From Sinorhizobium glycinis (GTDB taxonomy: Bacteria > Pseudomonadota > Alphaproteobacteria > Rhizobiales > Rhizobiaceae), in assembly GCF_001651865.1 (NCBI RefSeq), contig NZ_LPUX01000053.1:1319667-1383666 (forward strand): a DNA stretch of 64,000 nucleotides, in the 5' to 3' direction. Positions 53,492 to 64,000 of the stretch are shown here, in pieces. Made by a program: the position numbers and the translations under genes. Every line of letters begins with the position of its first letter. Positions within the stretch are counted from its first letter, which is position 1. Below the pieces are notes generated by a model. That model saw only the letters and a list, made by a program, of their open reading frames with translations, had not been told where the DNA came from and searched no databases.

Positions 53492-55348
53492 ATGCTGGAT
53501 TTTAGCGGTATTGGACGAACGACGCTGGCGACCGCTTTTCTGGCAATGTCCCTCATCCTGGCGCCGTTGGCGGAGGCGCAAGAACAACCGGTCTGGCGCC
53601 ACGGACTCTCCCTCATCGGCGAACTCAAATATCCGCCCGGCTTCAAGCATTTCGACTATGCAAACCCTGATGCCCCGAAGGGCGGCGACCTCAGGCTTTC
53701 ACAGACGGGGACCTTCGACACTTTCAATCCGCTCCTCGTCGCCAAAGGCGAACTGGCCGTCGGGTTGGCGCTCGTCTTCGACACGCTGATGAAGCGCGCC
53801 GACGACGAGATTTCGACCGCCTATGGGCTGCTGGCGGAGAGCGTTTCCTATCCTGACGACATCTCGTCGGCGACCTTCCGCCTGCGACCGGAGGCGAAAT
53901 GGGCGGATGGCAAGCCCGTGACACCCGAGGACGTCGTTTTCAGCTTCGAGAAGGCGAAGGAACTGAACCCGCTCTATCAAAGCTATTACGGGCATGTCGT
54001 GAAGGCCGAGAAGACCGGCGATCGCGACGTCACCTTCCAGTTCGACGAGAAAAACAATCGCGAGCTGCCCCATATCCTCGGGGAAATCCTGATCGTCCCG
54101 AAGCATTGGTGGGAAGGCGCCGGGCCGGACGGCAAGCCGCGCGACATCACCCGCACGACTCTTGAACCGGTCATGGGATCGGGCCCGTACCGCATCGCCT
54201 CCTTCTCCCCCGGCGGCACGATCCGCTACGAGCGGCGCGACGACTATTGGGGCGCCTCGCTCAACGTCAATGTCGGGCAGAACAACTTCAACTCGATCAC
54301 CTATTCCTTCTTCGGTGATCGCGACGTCGAATTCGAGGCCTTCCGCTCCGGCAACATCGATTTCTGGACCGAGAACCAGGCAATGCGCTGGGCGACCGGG
54401 TTCGATTTTCCCGCGGTGAAAGAAGGGCGTGTCAAGCGCGAGGAAATCCCCAACCCCTTCCGGGCGACCGGCGTGATGCAGGCGATGGTTGCCAACATGC
54501 GCCGCAAGCCCTTCGACGACGAGCGCGTCCGCCAGGCGCTGAACTATGCGCTCGATTTCGAGGAACTGAACCGGACCATTTTCTTCAATCAGTATCAGCG
54601 CGTGAACAGCTTCTTCTTCGGCACCGAGCTCGCCTCCTCGGGCCTGCCGCAAGGCGAGGAATTGAAGATCCTGAACGAGGTCAAAGCCCTGGTGCCGCCG
54701 GAAGTCTTCACGACCCCTTACACCAACCCGGTCGGCGGAACGCCGGAAAAGGCGCGCGACAATCTCCGCAAGGCGATCGCGCTTCTCAAGGAAGCCGGCT
54801 TCGAACTCAAGGGCAACCGCATGGTCAACAAGGCGACTGGCAAGCCCTTCGCCTTCGAAATTCTGATAAACAGCCCAGCGCTCGAGCGGGTCGCGCTTCC
54901 CTACACACAGAACCTCAAGAGAATAGGCATCGAAGCAAGCGTGCGCATGGTCGATCCGTCGCAATATACCAACCGGGAGCGTGCCTTCGATTACGACATG
55001 ACCTGGGAAGTCTGGGGCCAGACCTTGAGCCCGGGAAACGAGCAGGCAGACTATTGGGGATCGAAGGCCGCATCCCGCGAGGGTTCGAGGAACTACGCCG
55101 GGATCGCCGATCCGGGTGTCGACAAGCTGATCGAACGCGTGATCTTCGCCAAGGATCGAGACACCCTCGTCGCCGCCACCAGGGCGCTCGACCGCGTCCT
55201 GCTCGCCCACAATTACGTCATCCCGCTCTACTACAAGCTCAAGGCCAATGTCGCCTATTGGGACAAGTTCGGCCGGCCGGCGGAACTGCCGAAATACGCA
55301 ATCGGCTTTCCCGACGTGTGGTGGTTCAAGAGTGCCGCCAGCCAATGA
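53492..55348 (+). CDS. yejA: Peptide ABC transporter, periplasmic binding protein YejA
   Basis: A 618-residue family 5 solute-binding protein. The signal peptide ends near LAEAQEQ. The mature part opens with WRHGLSLIGELKYPPGFKHF, specific for the YejA group rather than OppA. PDAPKGGDLRLSQTGTFDTFNP and PVMGSGPYRIASF are conserved. The ATG at 53492 has AAAGGAG upstream and gives a clean signal peptide. In E. coli the YejABEF system imports microcin C-like peptides. In S. meliloti the same system is reported to be needed for tolerance to plant NCR peptides and bacteroid formation. Confidence 0.93.
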   Translation: MLDFSGIGRTTLATAFLAMSLILAPLAEAQEQPVWRHGLSLIGELKYPPGFKHFDYANPDAPKGGDLRLSQTGTFDTFNPLLVAKGELAVGLALVFDTLMKRADDEISTAYGLLAESVSYPDDISSATFRLRPEAKWADGKPVTPEDVVFSFEKAKELNPLYQSYYGHVVKAEKTGDRDVTFQFDEKNNRELPHILGEILIVPKHWWEGAGPDGKPRDITRTTLEPVMGSGPYRIASFSPGGTIRYERRDDYWGASLNVNVGQNNFNSITYSFFGDRDVEFEAFRSGNIDFWTENQAMRWATGFDFPAVKEGRVKREEIPNPFRATGVMQAMVANMRRKPFDDERVRQALNYALDFEELNRTIFFNQYQRVNSFFFGTELASSGLPQGEELKILNEVKALVPPEVFTTPYTNPVGGTPEKARDNLRKAIALLKEAGFELKGNRMVNKATGKPFAFEILINSPALERVALPYTQNLKRIGIEASVRMVDPSQYTNRERAFDYDMTWEVWGQTLSPGNEQADYWGSKAASREGSRNYAGIADPGVDKLIERVIFAKDRDTLVAATRALDRVLLAHNYVIPLYYKLKANVAYWDKFGRPAELPKYAIGFPDVWWFKSAASQ

Positions 55349-55516
55349 AGACTTGCGCTTGAGCCCGCTCTCGATTCCAAATGCAGGAAGCGAATCAGTG
55401 AAATATGGATCGACCGCCGGCATCGGACGGGGCCCAAGGAGTATGGGATTGAGACGAAATAGACGGCAAGCCAGCGCCCGGGTAACCGGTGGCGCCACAA
55501 TGCCGAGGTTCGCCTG

Positions 55517-56596
55517 ATGGGTGCCTATATCCTGCGCCGGCTGCTCTTGATGATCCCGACGATCATCGGGATCATGGCCATTTCCTTCGCTGTCATCCAA
55601 TTCGCGCCGGGCGGGCCGGTGGAACAGGTGATCGCCGACCTGACGAATGCAGCCGGCTCCGACAGGCTCTCCGGCACTGGCGGCGATCTCGTGCCGGGCG
55701 GCGGCGAGGGCGGAAGCTATCGCGGCGCGCAGGGTCTCGATCCGGAATTCATCGCCAAGCTCGAGAAGCAGTTCGGCTTCGACAAGCCGCCGCTCGAGCG
55801 CTTTCTCGGCATGATGTGGAACTATGCCCGCTTCGATTTCGGCGAGAGTTTTTTCCGCAACACCTCGGTCGTCGACCTCATCATCGAGAAGATGCCGGTG
55901 TCGATCTCGCTCGGGGTCTGGATCCTGATCTTCTCCTACGCCATCTCGATCCCGCTCGGCATCCGGAAGGCGGTGTCAGACGGCTCGACCTTCGATGTCT
56001 GGACCTCCGGAGTCATCATCGTCGGCTATGCGGTGCCGAGCTTCCTCTTCGCTATCCTCTTGATCGTGATCTTCGCCGGCGGGTCGTTCTTCGACTGGTT
56101 CCCCTTGCGCGGTCTCGTCTCGGATAATTTCCACGCGCTTCCCTGGTACCAGAAGATCCTCGACTATTTCTGGCACATGACGCTGCCGCTGATCACGCTG
56201 CTGCTCTCGGCCTTCGCGACGACGACGCTGCTCACCAAGAATTCCTTCATCGACGAGATCAAGAAGCAATATGTGACGACGGCGCGCGCCAAGGGGCTGA
56301 CCGAGCGGAAAGTGCTGTACGGCCATGTCTTCCGCAACGCCATGCTGATCATCATCGCCGGCTTCCCCGGCGCTTTCATCTCCGCCTTCTTCACCGGGTC
56401 GCTGCTCATCGAATATATCTTCTCCCTCGATGGTCTCGGCCGGCTCGGCTATGACGCGGTGGTCAAGCGCGACTATCCGATCGTCTTCGCCACCCTCTAC
56501 ATCTTCTCGCTGATGGGCCTTTTCGTCAGCCTCATCTCCGACCTGATCTACACCTGGGTCGACCCCCGGATCGATTTCGAGCGGAGGGACGTCTGA
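55517..56596 (+). CDS. yejB: Peptide ABC transporter permease YejB
   Basis: A 359-residue inner-membrane permease of the DppB/OppB type with six helices. The N-terminal [20 protein letters not shown] and the coupling loop [20 protein letters not shown] are typical. A long periplasmic insert (about residues 35-85, Gly-rich) is characteristic of YejB. It follows yejA by 168 bases, a gap with no clear gene or strong hairpin. Its TGA shares a base with the ATG of yejE (TGATG), so the two permeases are translationally coupled. Confidence 0.93.
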   Translation: MGAYILRRLLLMIPTIIGIMAISFAVIQFAPGGPVEQVIADLTNAAGSDRLSGTGGDLVPGGGEGGSYRGAQGLDPEFIAKLEKQFGFDKPPLERFLGMMWNYARFDFGESFFRNTSVVDLIIEKMPVSISLGVWILIFSYAISIPLGIRKAVSDGSTFDVWTSGVIIVGYAVPSFLFAILLIVIFAGGSFFDWFPLRGLVSDNFHALPWYQKILDYFWHMTLPLITLLLSAFATTTLLTKNSFIDEIKKQYVTTARAKGLTERKVLYGHVFRNAMLIIIAGFPGAFISAFFTGSLLIEYIFSLDGLGRLGYDAVVKRDYPIVFATLYIFSLMGLFVSLISDLIYTWVDPRIDFERRDV

Positions 56597-57729
56597 TGAG
56601 CACAGTCGCAACCTACGCAGCGGCCCCGGAAAACGGCTGGCTGACGCCGATCGGCCGGCGGCGCTGGCAGAACTTCAAGGCGAACCGGCGCGGCTACTGG
56701 TCGTTCTGGATCTTCCTCGTGCTCTTCGGCCTCAGCCTCTGTGCCGAGCTGATCGCCAACGACAAGCCGATCGTCGCCTCCTACAAGGGCGAGATCCTGT
56801 TCCCGGTGCTGGTGAACTACCCGGAGGAGAAGTTCGGCGGCTTCCTCGCCGAAACCGACTTCCGCTCCGACTTCATCCGCGACGAGATCGAGGCGAACGG
56901 CTGGATGGTCTGGCCGCCGATCCGCTATTCCTACCAGACGGTCAATTCGAACATCCCGCATTCGGCGCCGACCGCTCCATTCTGGCTGATGAGCGAGGAG
57001 GAGCGCTGCTCCGCCTATCCGCAAGGCGCCGCCGATCCGAACTGCACGCTCGGCAACCTGAACTGGCTCGGCACAGACGACCAGGCGCGCGACGTGATGG
57101 CACGGATGATCTACGGTTTCCGCATCTCGGTGCTGTTCGGCCTGGCGCTCACCATAGCCTCGGCGGTGATCGGCGTTTCGGCCGGGGCGGTGCAGGGCTA
57201 TTTCGGCGGCTGGACCGACCTGCTTCTTCAGCGCTTCATTGAAATCTGGTCGTCGATGCCGGTGCTCTACATCCTGCTGATCATCGCCGCCATCCTGCCG
57301 CCCGGCTTCTTCATCCTGCTCGGCATCATGCTGCTCTTCTCCTGGGTCGGCTTTGTCGGCGTCGTCCGGGCCGAATTCCTCAGGGCGCGCAATTTCGAAT
57401 ACGTCAACGCGGCGCGCGCGCTCGGCGTCGGTAACGGCACGATCATGCACCGCCACCTCCTGCCGAACGCCATGGTGGCGACGCTGACCTTCCTGCCCTT
57501 CATCCTGTCCGGCTCGATCACGACGCTCACATCCCTCGATTTCCTCGGCTTCGGCATGCCGCCCGGCTCGCCCTCGCTCGGCGAGATGATCGCCCAGGGA
57601 AAATCGAACCTCCAGGCGCCGTGGCTCGGCCTCACCGCCTTTTGGGCGATGTCGGTCATGCTGTCGCTCTTGATCTTCGTCGGCGAAGCGACGCGCGACG
57701 CCTTCGACCCGAGAAAGACGTTCCGGTGA
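56596..57729 (+). CDS. yejE: Peptide ABC transporter permease YejE
   Basis: The second permease, 377 residues with an N-terminal helix, a large periplasmic loop (about 60-160, typical for YejE) and five further helices. LSWLGTDDQARDVMARMIYGFR-like elements (here NWLGTDDQARDV) and the coupling loop AARALGVGNGTIMHRHLLPN are visible. Its start overlaps yejB, and its stop overlaps a possible GTG start of yejF. Confidence 0.93.
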   Translation: MSTVATYAAAPENGWLTPIGRRRWQNFKANRRGYWSFWIFLVLFGLSLCAELIANDKPIVASYKGEILFPVLVNYPEEKFGGFLAETDFRSDFIRDEIEANGWMVWPPIRYSYQTVNSNIPHSAPTAPFWLMSEEERCSAYPQGAADPNCTLGNLNWLGTDDQARDVMARMIYGFRISVLFGLALTIASAVIGVSAGAVQGYFGGWTDLLLQRFIEIWSSMPVLYILLIIAAILPPGFFILLGIMLLFSWVGFVGVVRAEFLRARNFEYVNAARALGVGNGTIMHRHLLPNAMVATLTFLPFILSGSITTLTSLDFLGFGMPPGSPSLGEMIAQGKSNLQAPWLGLTAFWAMSVMLSLLIFVGEATRDAFDPRKTFR

Positions 57730-57737
57730 GCGCGACG

Positions 57738-59366
<1,629 letters not shown>

Positions 59367-59375
59367 AGCGTCCGC

Positions 59376-60335
59376 ATGCCTGCCAAAAGTCCCCTCATCG
59401 TCGATCTGAAATTCATTCCGGAGGAAGTGGACGCCGCCCTCCAAGGCGCCTTTCCCGGACGCGAGGTGATCAATCTTGCGGATCCGGCCCATCGAGGCCG
59501 GGACCTCTCGGGGATAGACTATGCGGTCGTCTGGAAGTCGGCGCCCGATCTCTTCTCTCGTGCGCCGGATTTGAAGGTCGTCTTTTCCGGCGGCGCCGGC
59601 GTCGACCACGTTCTGACGCTGCCGGGCCTTCCCGACGTGCCGCTGGTGCGTTTCGTCGACCGGACTTTAACGACGCGGATGAGCGAATGGGTCGTGATGC
59701 AATGTCTCCTGCATCTGCGGCAACACCGCGCCTATGAGGCGCTGGCGAAGAAGCGCGAATGGCGGGACCTCAGCCAGCCGGAAGCCACCGACGTCACCGT
59801 CGGAATCATGGGCATGGGCGTGCTCGGCCAGGACGCCGCCCGCAAGCTTGCCGTGATGGGCTTCGAGGTGATCGGCTGGTCGCGAAGCAAGCGGACGGTC
59901 GAGGGCATCGACACCTATGATGCCGCGGGGCTCGACGCCTTTCTCGGCAGGACGGATTTCCTGGTCGGTCTTCTGCCGCTGACTGCGGACACGAAGGGGA
60001 TCTTCAATGCAGGCCTGTTCAGGAAACTCAGCCGCAAGGGTCCTTTCGGCGCCCCGGTCTTCATCAATGCCGGCCGCGGCGGCAGCCAGGTCGAGGCCGA
60101 CATCCTCGAATGCCTCGATCGCAGCGTGTTGGGCGGAGCCTCGCTCGACGTCTTCGAACAGGAGCCGCTGTCGCCCGAGAGCCGCTTCTGGGACATGCCG
60201 AACGTCTATGTGACGCCGCACGTTGCTGCTTCGTCCGATGTCAAGGCGCTCTTTGCCCATGTCGATGAGCAGATCGAGCGGTTTGAAAACGGGCTGCCTC
60301 TGGAGCATGTGGTGGATCAGGTAGCCGGCTACTGA
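59376..60335 (+). CDS. Glyoxylate/hydroxypyruvate reductase (GhrA-like)
   Basis: A 319-residue D-2-hydroxyacid dehydrogenase of the GhrA branch. The nucleotide loop is GIMGMGVLGQDAARKLAVMGF. Catalytic residues are in SGGAGVDHVL, NAGRGGSQVE (Arg), DVFEQEPL (Glu) and YVTPHVAASS (His). It starts nine bases after yejF and may be co-transcribed with the peptide importer, though a functional link is not obvious. It is a distinct branch from the enzyme at 40200-41204. Confidence 0.88.
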   Translation: MPAKSPLIVDLKFIPEEVDAALQGAFPGREVINLADPAHRGRDLSGIDYAVVWKSAPDLFSRAPDLKVVFSGGAGVDHVLTLPGLPDVPLVRFVDRTLTTRMSEWVVMQCLLHLRQHRAYEALAKKREWRDLSQPEATDVTVGIMGMGVLGQDAARKLAVMGFEVIGWSRSKRTVEGIDTYDAAGLDAFLGRTDFLVGLLPLTADTKGIFNAGLFRKLSRKGPFGAPVFINAGRGGSQVEADILECLDRSVLGGASLDVFEQEPLSPESRFWDMPNVYVTPHVAASSDVKALFAHVDEQIERFENGLPLEHVVDQVAGY

Positions 60336-60364
60336 TCGGCCGCCGAGAGCTTCGATCTCCGTGA

Positions 60365-60477
60365 ATTGCCCCTCACCCTAGCCCTCGCCAGCGGGGAGAG
60401 GGGACTGGGAGCGTGCCGCGAGTCCCTTCTCCCCATCAGAATGGGGAGAAGGTGCCGGCAGGCGGATGAGGGGCAAA
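60365..60477. repeat. GC-rich palindromic intergenic element, family B
   Basis: Starts TTGCCCCTCACCCTAGCCCTC and ends GCAGGCGGATGAGGGGCAA, with CTTCTCCCCAT/ATGGGGAGAAGG as the second hairpin. It lies between the convergent GhrA-like and NlpC/P60 genes. Confidence 0.85.
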
Positions 60478-60499
60478 TCACGACGTCAACGACCGGCTC

Positions 60500-61366
60500 C
60501 TAAGGCCGGCGATACCCTGTCGGCTCTCCGTAGAGCCAGCCGATGCGGCGGATAGCATCGTCGAGCCCTTCGCGGGCCACAGTCATCGTATGGCCGTTGG
60601 CATGCACCAGGGTCGTGTCGTCCTCCATGATGGCGACATGCCCCTTCCAGAAGACGAGGTCGCTGCGCCGGAGTTCTTCGCGGCCGACCGGCCTGCCTAT
60701 CCCCGCGGCTTGCATGTCGGTATCGCGCGGAACCCGTCGGCCCGTCATCTGCATCGCCAGTTGCACGAGACCGGAACAGTCGATGCCGAAGCCGGAGCGG
60801 CCGCCCCAGAGATAGGGGGTTTCCATAAAGCGGGTGGCGATCGCGACATAGTCGTCGCCGATCGGCCCGCTGGCCGGCGCGCAATGGTTGGCGACCACCG
60901 CCAGCCCGCCGTCGAGGAGAAAATAGCGGGTGCCGCGGGTCTCCGCCTCGCCGACGACATTGATGCGGCTGCCAAGGGAGAGCGCGAAGGCCTGCGGGAA
61001 GCGCAGGTCCGCTCCGCGGTAAACGAATGTGCGGGGCACTGCGACGATGTGGGTCGGCGGAGCGCCGGGCTCCCCTAGCGTGTCCTGCGGCAAGTAGCCG
61101 ACGTAGCCGTCGAGGTCCGACTTGACCCAGGCCCATCCATCATCGACGTCGAGAACGCGCACCGTTTCGCCATAGAGCAATTCCGTATCGGTGCCGCAGG
61201 CGAGATCCGGCCGGGCCCTGAGCGGCGTCACCGGCACGGAGACGACGGCCGGCGTGCCCTCGACGAAACGCTGCGCTTCGACGAGGCCGCGCAGGCGCTC
61301 CTCCGCCAGGTCCTCGCGATAGGCATTGAGACGGCGATCGAGTGCTTCGGGCATGGTAGAACTCAC
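60500..61366 (-). CDS. NlpC/P60 family cysteine peptidase with SH3b domains
   Basis: A 288-residue protein with two N-terminal SH3b regions (around VSVPVTPLRARPDLACG and SLGSRINVVGEAE) and a C-terminal NlpC/P60 domain. The catalytic Cys is in FGIDCSGLVQLA, the His in KGHVAIMED, and the third residue in HANGH. This build matches gamma-D-glutamyl-diamino acid endopeptidases (YkfC-like) that trim wall peptides. No signal peptide is seen, which favours turnover of imported muropeptides in the cytoplasm. The GTG start overlaps the MarR stop (GTGA); an ATG at 61354 is the alternative. Confidence 0.87.
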   Translation of the reverse strand: MSSTMPEALDRRLNAYREDLAEERLRGLVEAQRFVEGTPAVVSVPVTPLRARPDLACGTDTELLYGETVRVLDVDDGWAWVKSDLDGYVGYLPQDTLGEPGAPPTHIVAVPRTFVYRGADLRFPQAFALSLGSRINVVGEAETRGTRYFLLDGGLAVVANHCAPASGPIGDDYVAIATRFMETPYLWGGRSGFGIDCSGLVQLAMQMTGRRVPRDTDMQAAGIGRPVGREELRRSDLVFWKGHVAIMEDDTTLVHANGHTMTVAREGLDDAIRRIGWLYGEPTGYRRP

Positions 61367-61707
61367 AATTTGCGGCCCTGATTGATGATCAGATCGCCGA
61401 ATTTTTCAAGATAGAGCGCGCCCTCGACGGTGCGCTTGATGACGACATTACGCCTGTCGCGGTCGTCGCGCACCCGGTCGACGAGGCCGAGCGCGCCCAT
61501 GGTATCGAGGGCGCGGGTGATCACCGGCTTGGTCACGCCGAGCCTCGCGGCGAGGCCGCGCACCGTGTGCGGCGGCGGCACGAGATAGATTTCAAGCAGA
61601 ATCGCCATCTGGCGGAGCGTCAGATCGCGGCTATCCACCCGGACCTGCTCGAGCGAGACGGCATGCCAGAGCCCCAGCGCTTGGGAGGGCGTCAGTTCGA
61701 CCGGCAA
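61363..61707 (-). CDS. MarR-like winged-helix regulator with TTG start
   Basis: A 114-residue protein with a winged-helix fold: VRGLAARLGVTKPVITRALDTMGALGLV as recognition helices and VRDDRDRRNVVIK as the wing. It is shorter than typical MarR (about 140) because the C-terminal dimer helix is brief. The start is a TTG at 61707, with GGAG seven bases upstream; no ATG or GTG is placed suitably. Its stop overlaps the peptidase start by four bases, so both are one transcript, and it may regulate its own operon. Confidence 0.85.
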   Translation of the reverse strand: MPVELTPSQALGLWHAVSLEQVRVDSRDLTLRQMAILLEIYLVPPPHTVRGLAARLGVTKPVITRALDTMGALGLVDRVRDDRDRRNVVIKRTVEGALYLEKFGDLIINQGRKL

Positions 61708-61789
61708 GGGAAAACTCCTGCGTAAGTCACGTCCTGCACAATAGCCAGCCGTTCGTTACGCAAGCGTTTCCTTCGTTGCTCTCGATCGC

Positions 61790-61962
61790 GCTGCCCCTCA
61801 TCCGCCTGCCGGCACCTTCTCCCCATCTTGATGGGGAGAAGGGAACTCGCGGCGCTCGCTCATCTCCCTTCTATACACGGCCGGTGTGGTGGGCGAGGCG
61901 CCGCCACTTGTCCCTTCGCCCCGCTCGCGGGGAGAAGGTGCCGGCAGGCGGATGAGGGGCAG
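61790..61962. repeat. Symmetrical pair of GC-rich family B half-elements
   Basis: The left end CTGCCCCTCATCCGCCTGCC and the right end GGCAGGCGGATGAGGGGCAG are inverted copies of each other, about 130 bases apart. Each has its own CTTCTCCCC/GGGGAGAAGG hairpin. Other copies have one end of each kind; this one carries the same end twice. It lies between pepA-like and marR-like genes, both on the minus strand. Confidence 0.8.
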
Positions 61963-61976
61963 ATACGGACGAAAGG

Positions 61977-63368
<1,392 letters not shown>

Positions 63369-63500
63369 GAATGTCCTCGACTGACAGATAGGGTTCGCGT
63401 GATTAACGCTCTGTTAGGGTTAACAGATTATTGCTGGAGTGAAAGTTGCGCCGCTGATGTTCGGAGTTCCGGTGCCAATTGCCTGCTGGGACGCCACTTC

Positions 63501-64000
63501 ATGCCAACGCAACACATCTTCTCATCCTCAATGCATCGCCTCGCGCTAGGCGCGGCCGTCGCACTCATGGCACTTGCGCTCGGAGGCTGTGCCGGTCAGC
63601 AGGGCAAGCAGGAGCTGACGACCGGCTCCATCCCGAAGCTGTCAAAACCGGTGCAATCGATGAACGCGACCGAGCTGGCGGCCGCCGCGGAGAATATCGG
63701 CCAGGCCTATGAACGCGATCCCAAGAACCGCGAAGCGGGCTTGAACTACGCCAATCTGCTGCGCATGACCGGCCGCAACGAACAGGCGCTGGCCGTGATG
63801 CGGCAGGTGGCGATCAATCACCCGGCGGATCGCGAAGTCCTCGGTGCCTACGGCAAGGCCCAGGCCGCGGCCGGCCAGCTCGAACAGGCGCTTCAAACCA
63901 TCGGCCGGGCGCAGACGCCGGACCGTCCCGACTGGAAGCTGAAATCGGCGGAAGGCGCCGTCCTCGACCAGCTCGGCCGCTCGTCCGAAGCGCGCCTTAA
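63501..64000 (+). CDS. TPR-containing lipoprotein, TadD-like (runs off the window)
   Basis: Open to the end of the window, with at least 166 residues seen. A lipoprotein signal ends in the lipobox LGGC (ALMALALGGCAGQQ). The mature part holds tetratricopeptide-like helices: AYERDPKNREAGLNYANLLRM, then VAINHPADREVLGAYGKAQ, then a third repeat starting AEGAVLDQLGRSSEA. This matches TadD-type pilus-assembly lipoproteins of alphaproteobacteria. The next genes, outside the window, would confirm it. The start may be 63501 or the ATG at 63531. Confidence 0.78.
   Translation, partial: MPTQHIFSSSMHRLALGAAVALMALALGGCAGQQGKQELTTGSIPKLSKPVQSMNATELAAAAENIGQAYERDPKNREAGLNYANLLRMTGRNEQALAVMRQVAINHPADREVLGAYGKAQAAAGQLEQALQTIGRAQTPDRPDWKLKSAEGAVLDQLGRSSEARL

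Noticed and set aside
55248-55517. An 89-codon frame between yejA and yejB whose stop overlaps the yejB ATG.
   Set aside because: Most of it overlaps the end of yejA in another frame. It has no ribosome binding site or recognisable motif.

Overview
The window is a gene-dense, GC-rich stretch of an alphaproteobacterial chromosome. Gene content, gene order around polA, the small RNAs and the intergenic palindromes all point to Sinorhizobium/Ensifer, close to S. meliloti; I cannot fix the species. There is no rRNA, tRNA, CRISPR array, transposase or prophage gene. It reads as core chromosome sprinkled with short palindromic intergenic repeats of two main families.

Layout. (1) 184-10622: an amino-sugar scavenging locus. 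A divergent pair of operons, kinase/GntR regulator/SIS deaminase/nagA leftward and murQ/ABC transporter/oxidoreductase rightward, shares a control region with two matching operator-like sites. Together they would import GlcNAc or MurNAc, phosphorylate it and convert it to fructose-6-phosphate. (2) 10904-16178: the smeA-smeB-smeR multidrug RND efflux operon, with a TetR-type operator over its promoter. (3) 16193-21354: a signalling cluster of a single receiver domain, a giant CheB-CheR-PAS-HWE histidine kinase and a divergent stand-alone CheB. (4) 21518-29759: polA, an alpha-r7 (Smr7C-type) small RNA, a MarR regulator, an M20 peptidase, a YbhN-like membrane protein, a small secreted protein and an EamA transporter. 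A second small RNA, of the alpha-r14/cuckoo type with three CCUCCUCCC loops, lies directly upstream of the transporter gene. (5) 30272-36103: a class A penicillin-binding protein, then dnaK behind a heat-shock promoter, then dnaJ. (6) 36248-47053: a DUF2182/DUF1326 pair that looks metal-related, recF, a MoeB/ThiF protein, a hydroxyacid dehydrogenase, an SH3 protein, a PfkB kinase, a VOC protein with a divergent TetR regulator, nth, a DUF2244 protein and an Ada-like methyltransferase. (7) 47054-51916: a leftward operon mgsA-glk-ABC exporter-dapB-gpmA. (8) 52223-60335: mepA, the yejABEF peptide importer and a GhrA-like reductase. (9) 60500-64000: an NlpC/P60 peptidase with a MarR regulator, a leucyl aminopeptidase and the start of a TPR lipoprotein.

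Themes. Cell-wall turnover recurs: murQ/nagA, the PBP, mepA and the NlpC/P60 protein, plus peptide uptake by YejABEF and peptide breakdown by the M20 and M17 peptidases. Regulation is visible in the DNA as paired operators in the amino-sugar control region, closely similar TetR-type sites at two distant loci, an RpoH-type promoter at dnaK and two trans-acting small RNAs. GC-rich palindromes fill every convergent gap longer than 100 bp, while the second repeat family sits in same-direction or upstream gaps.
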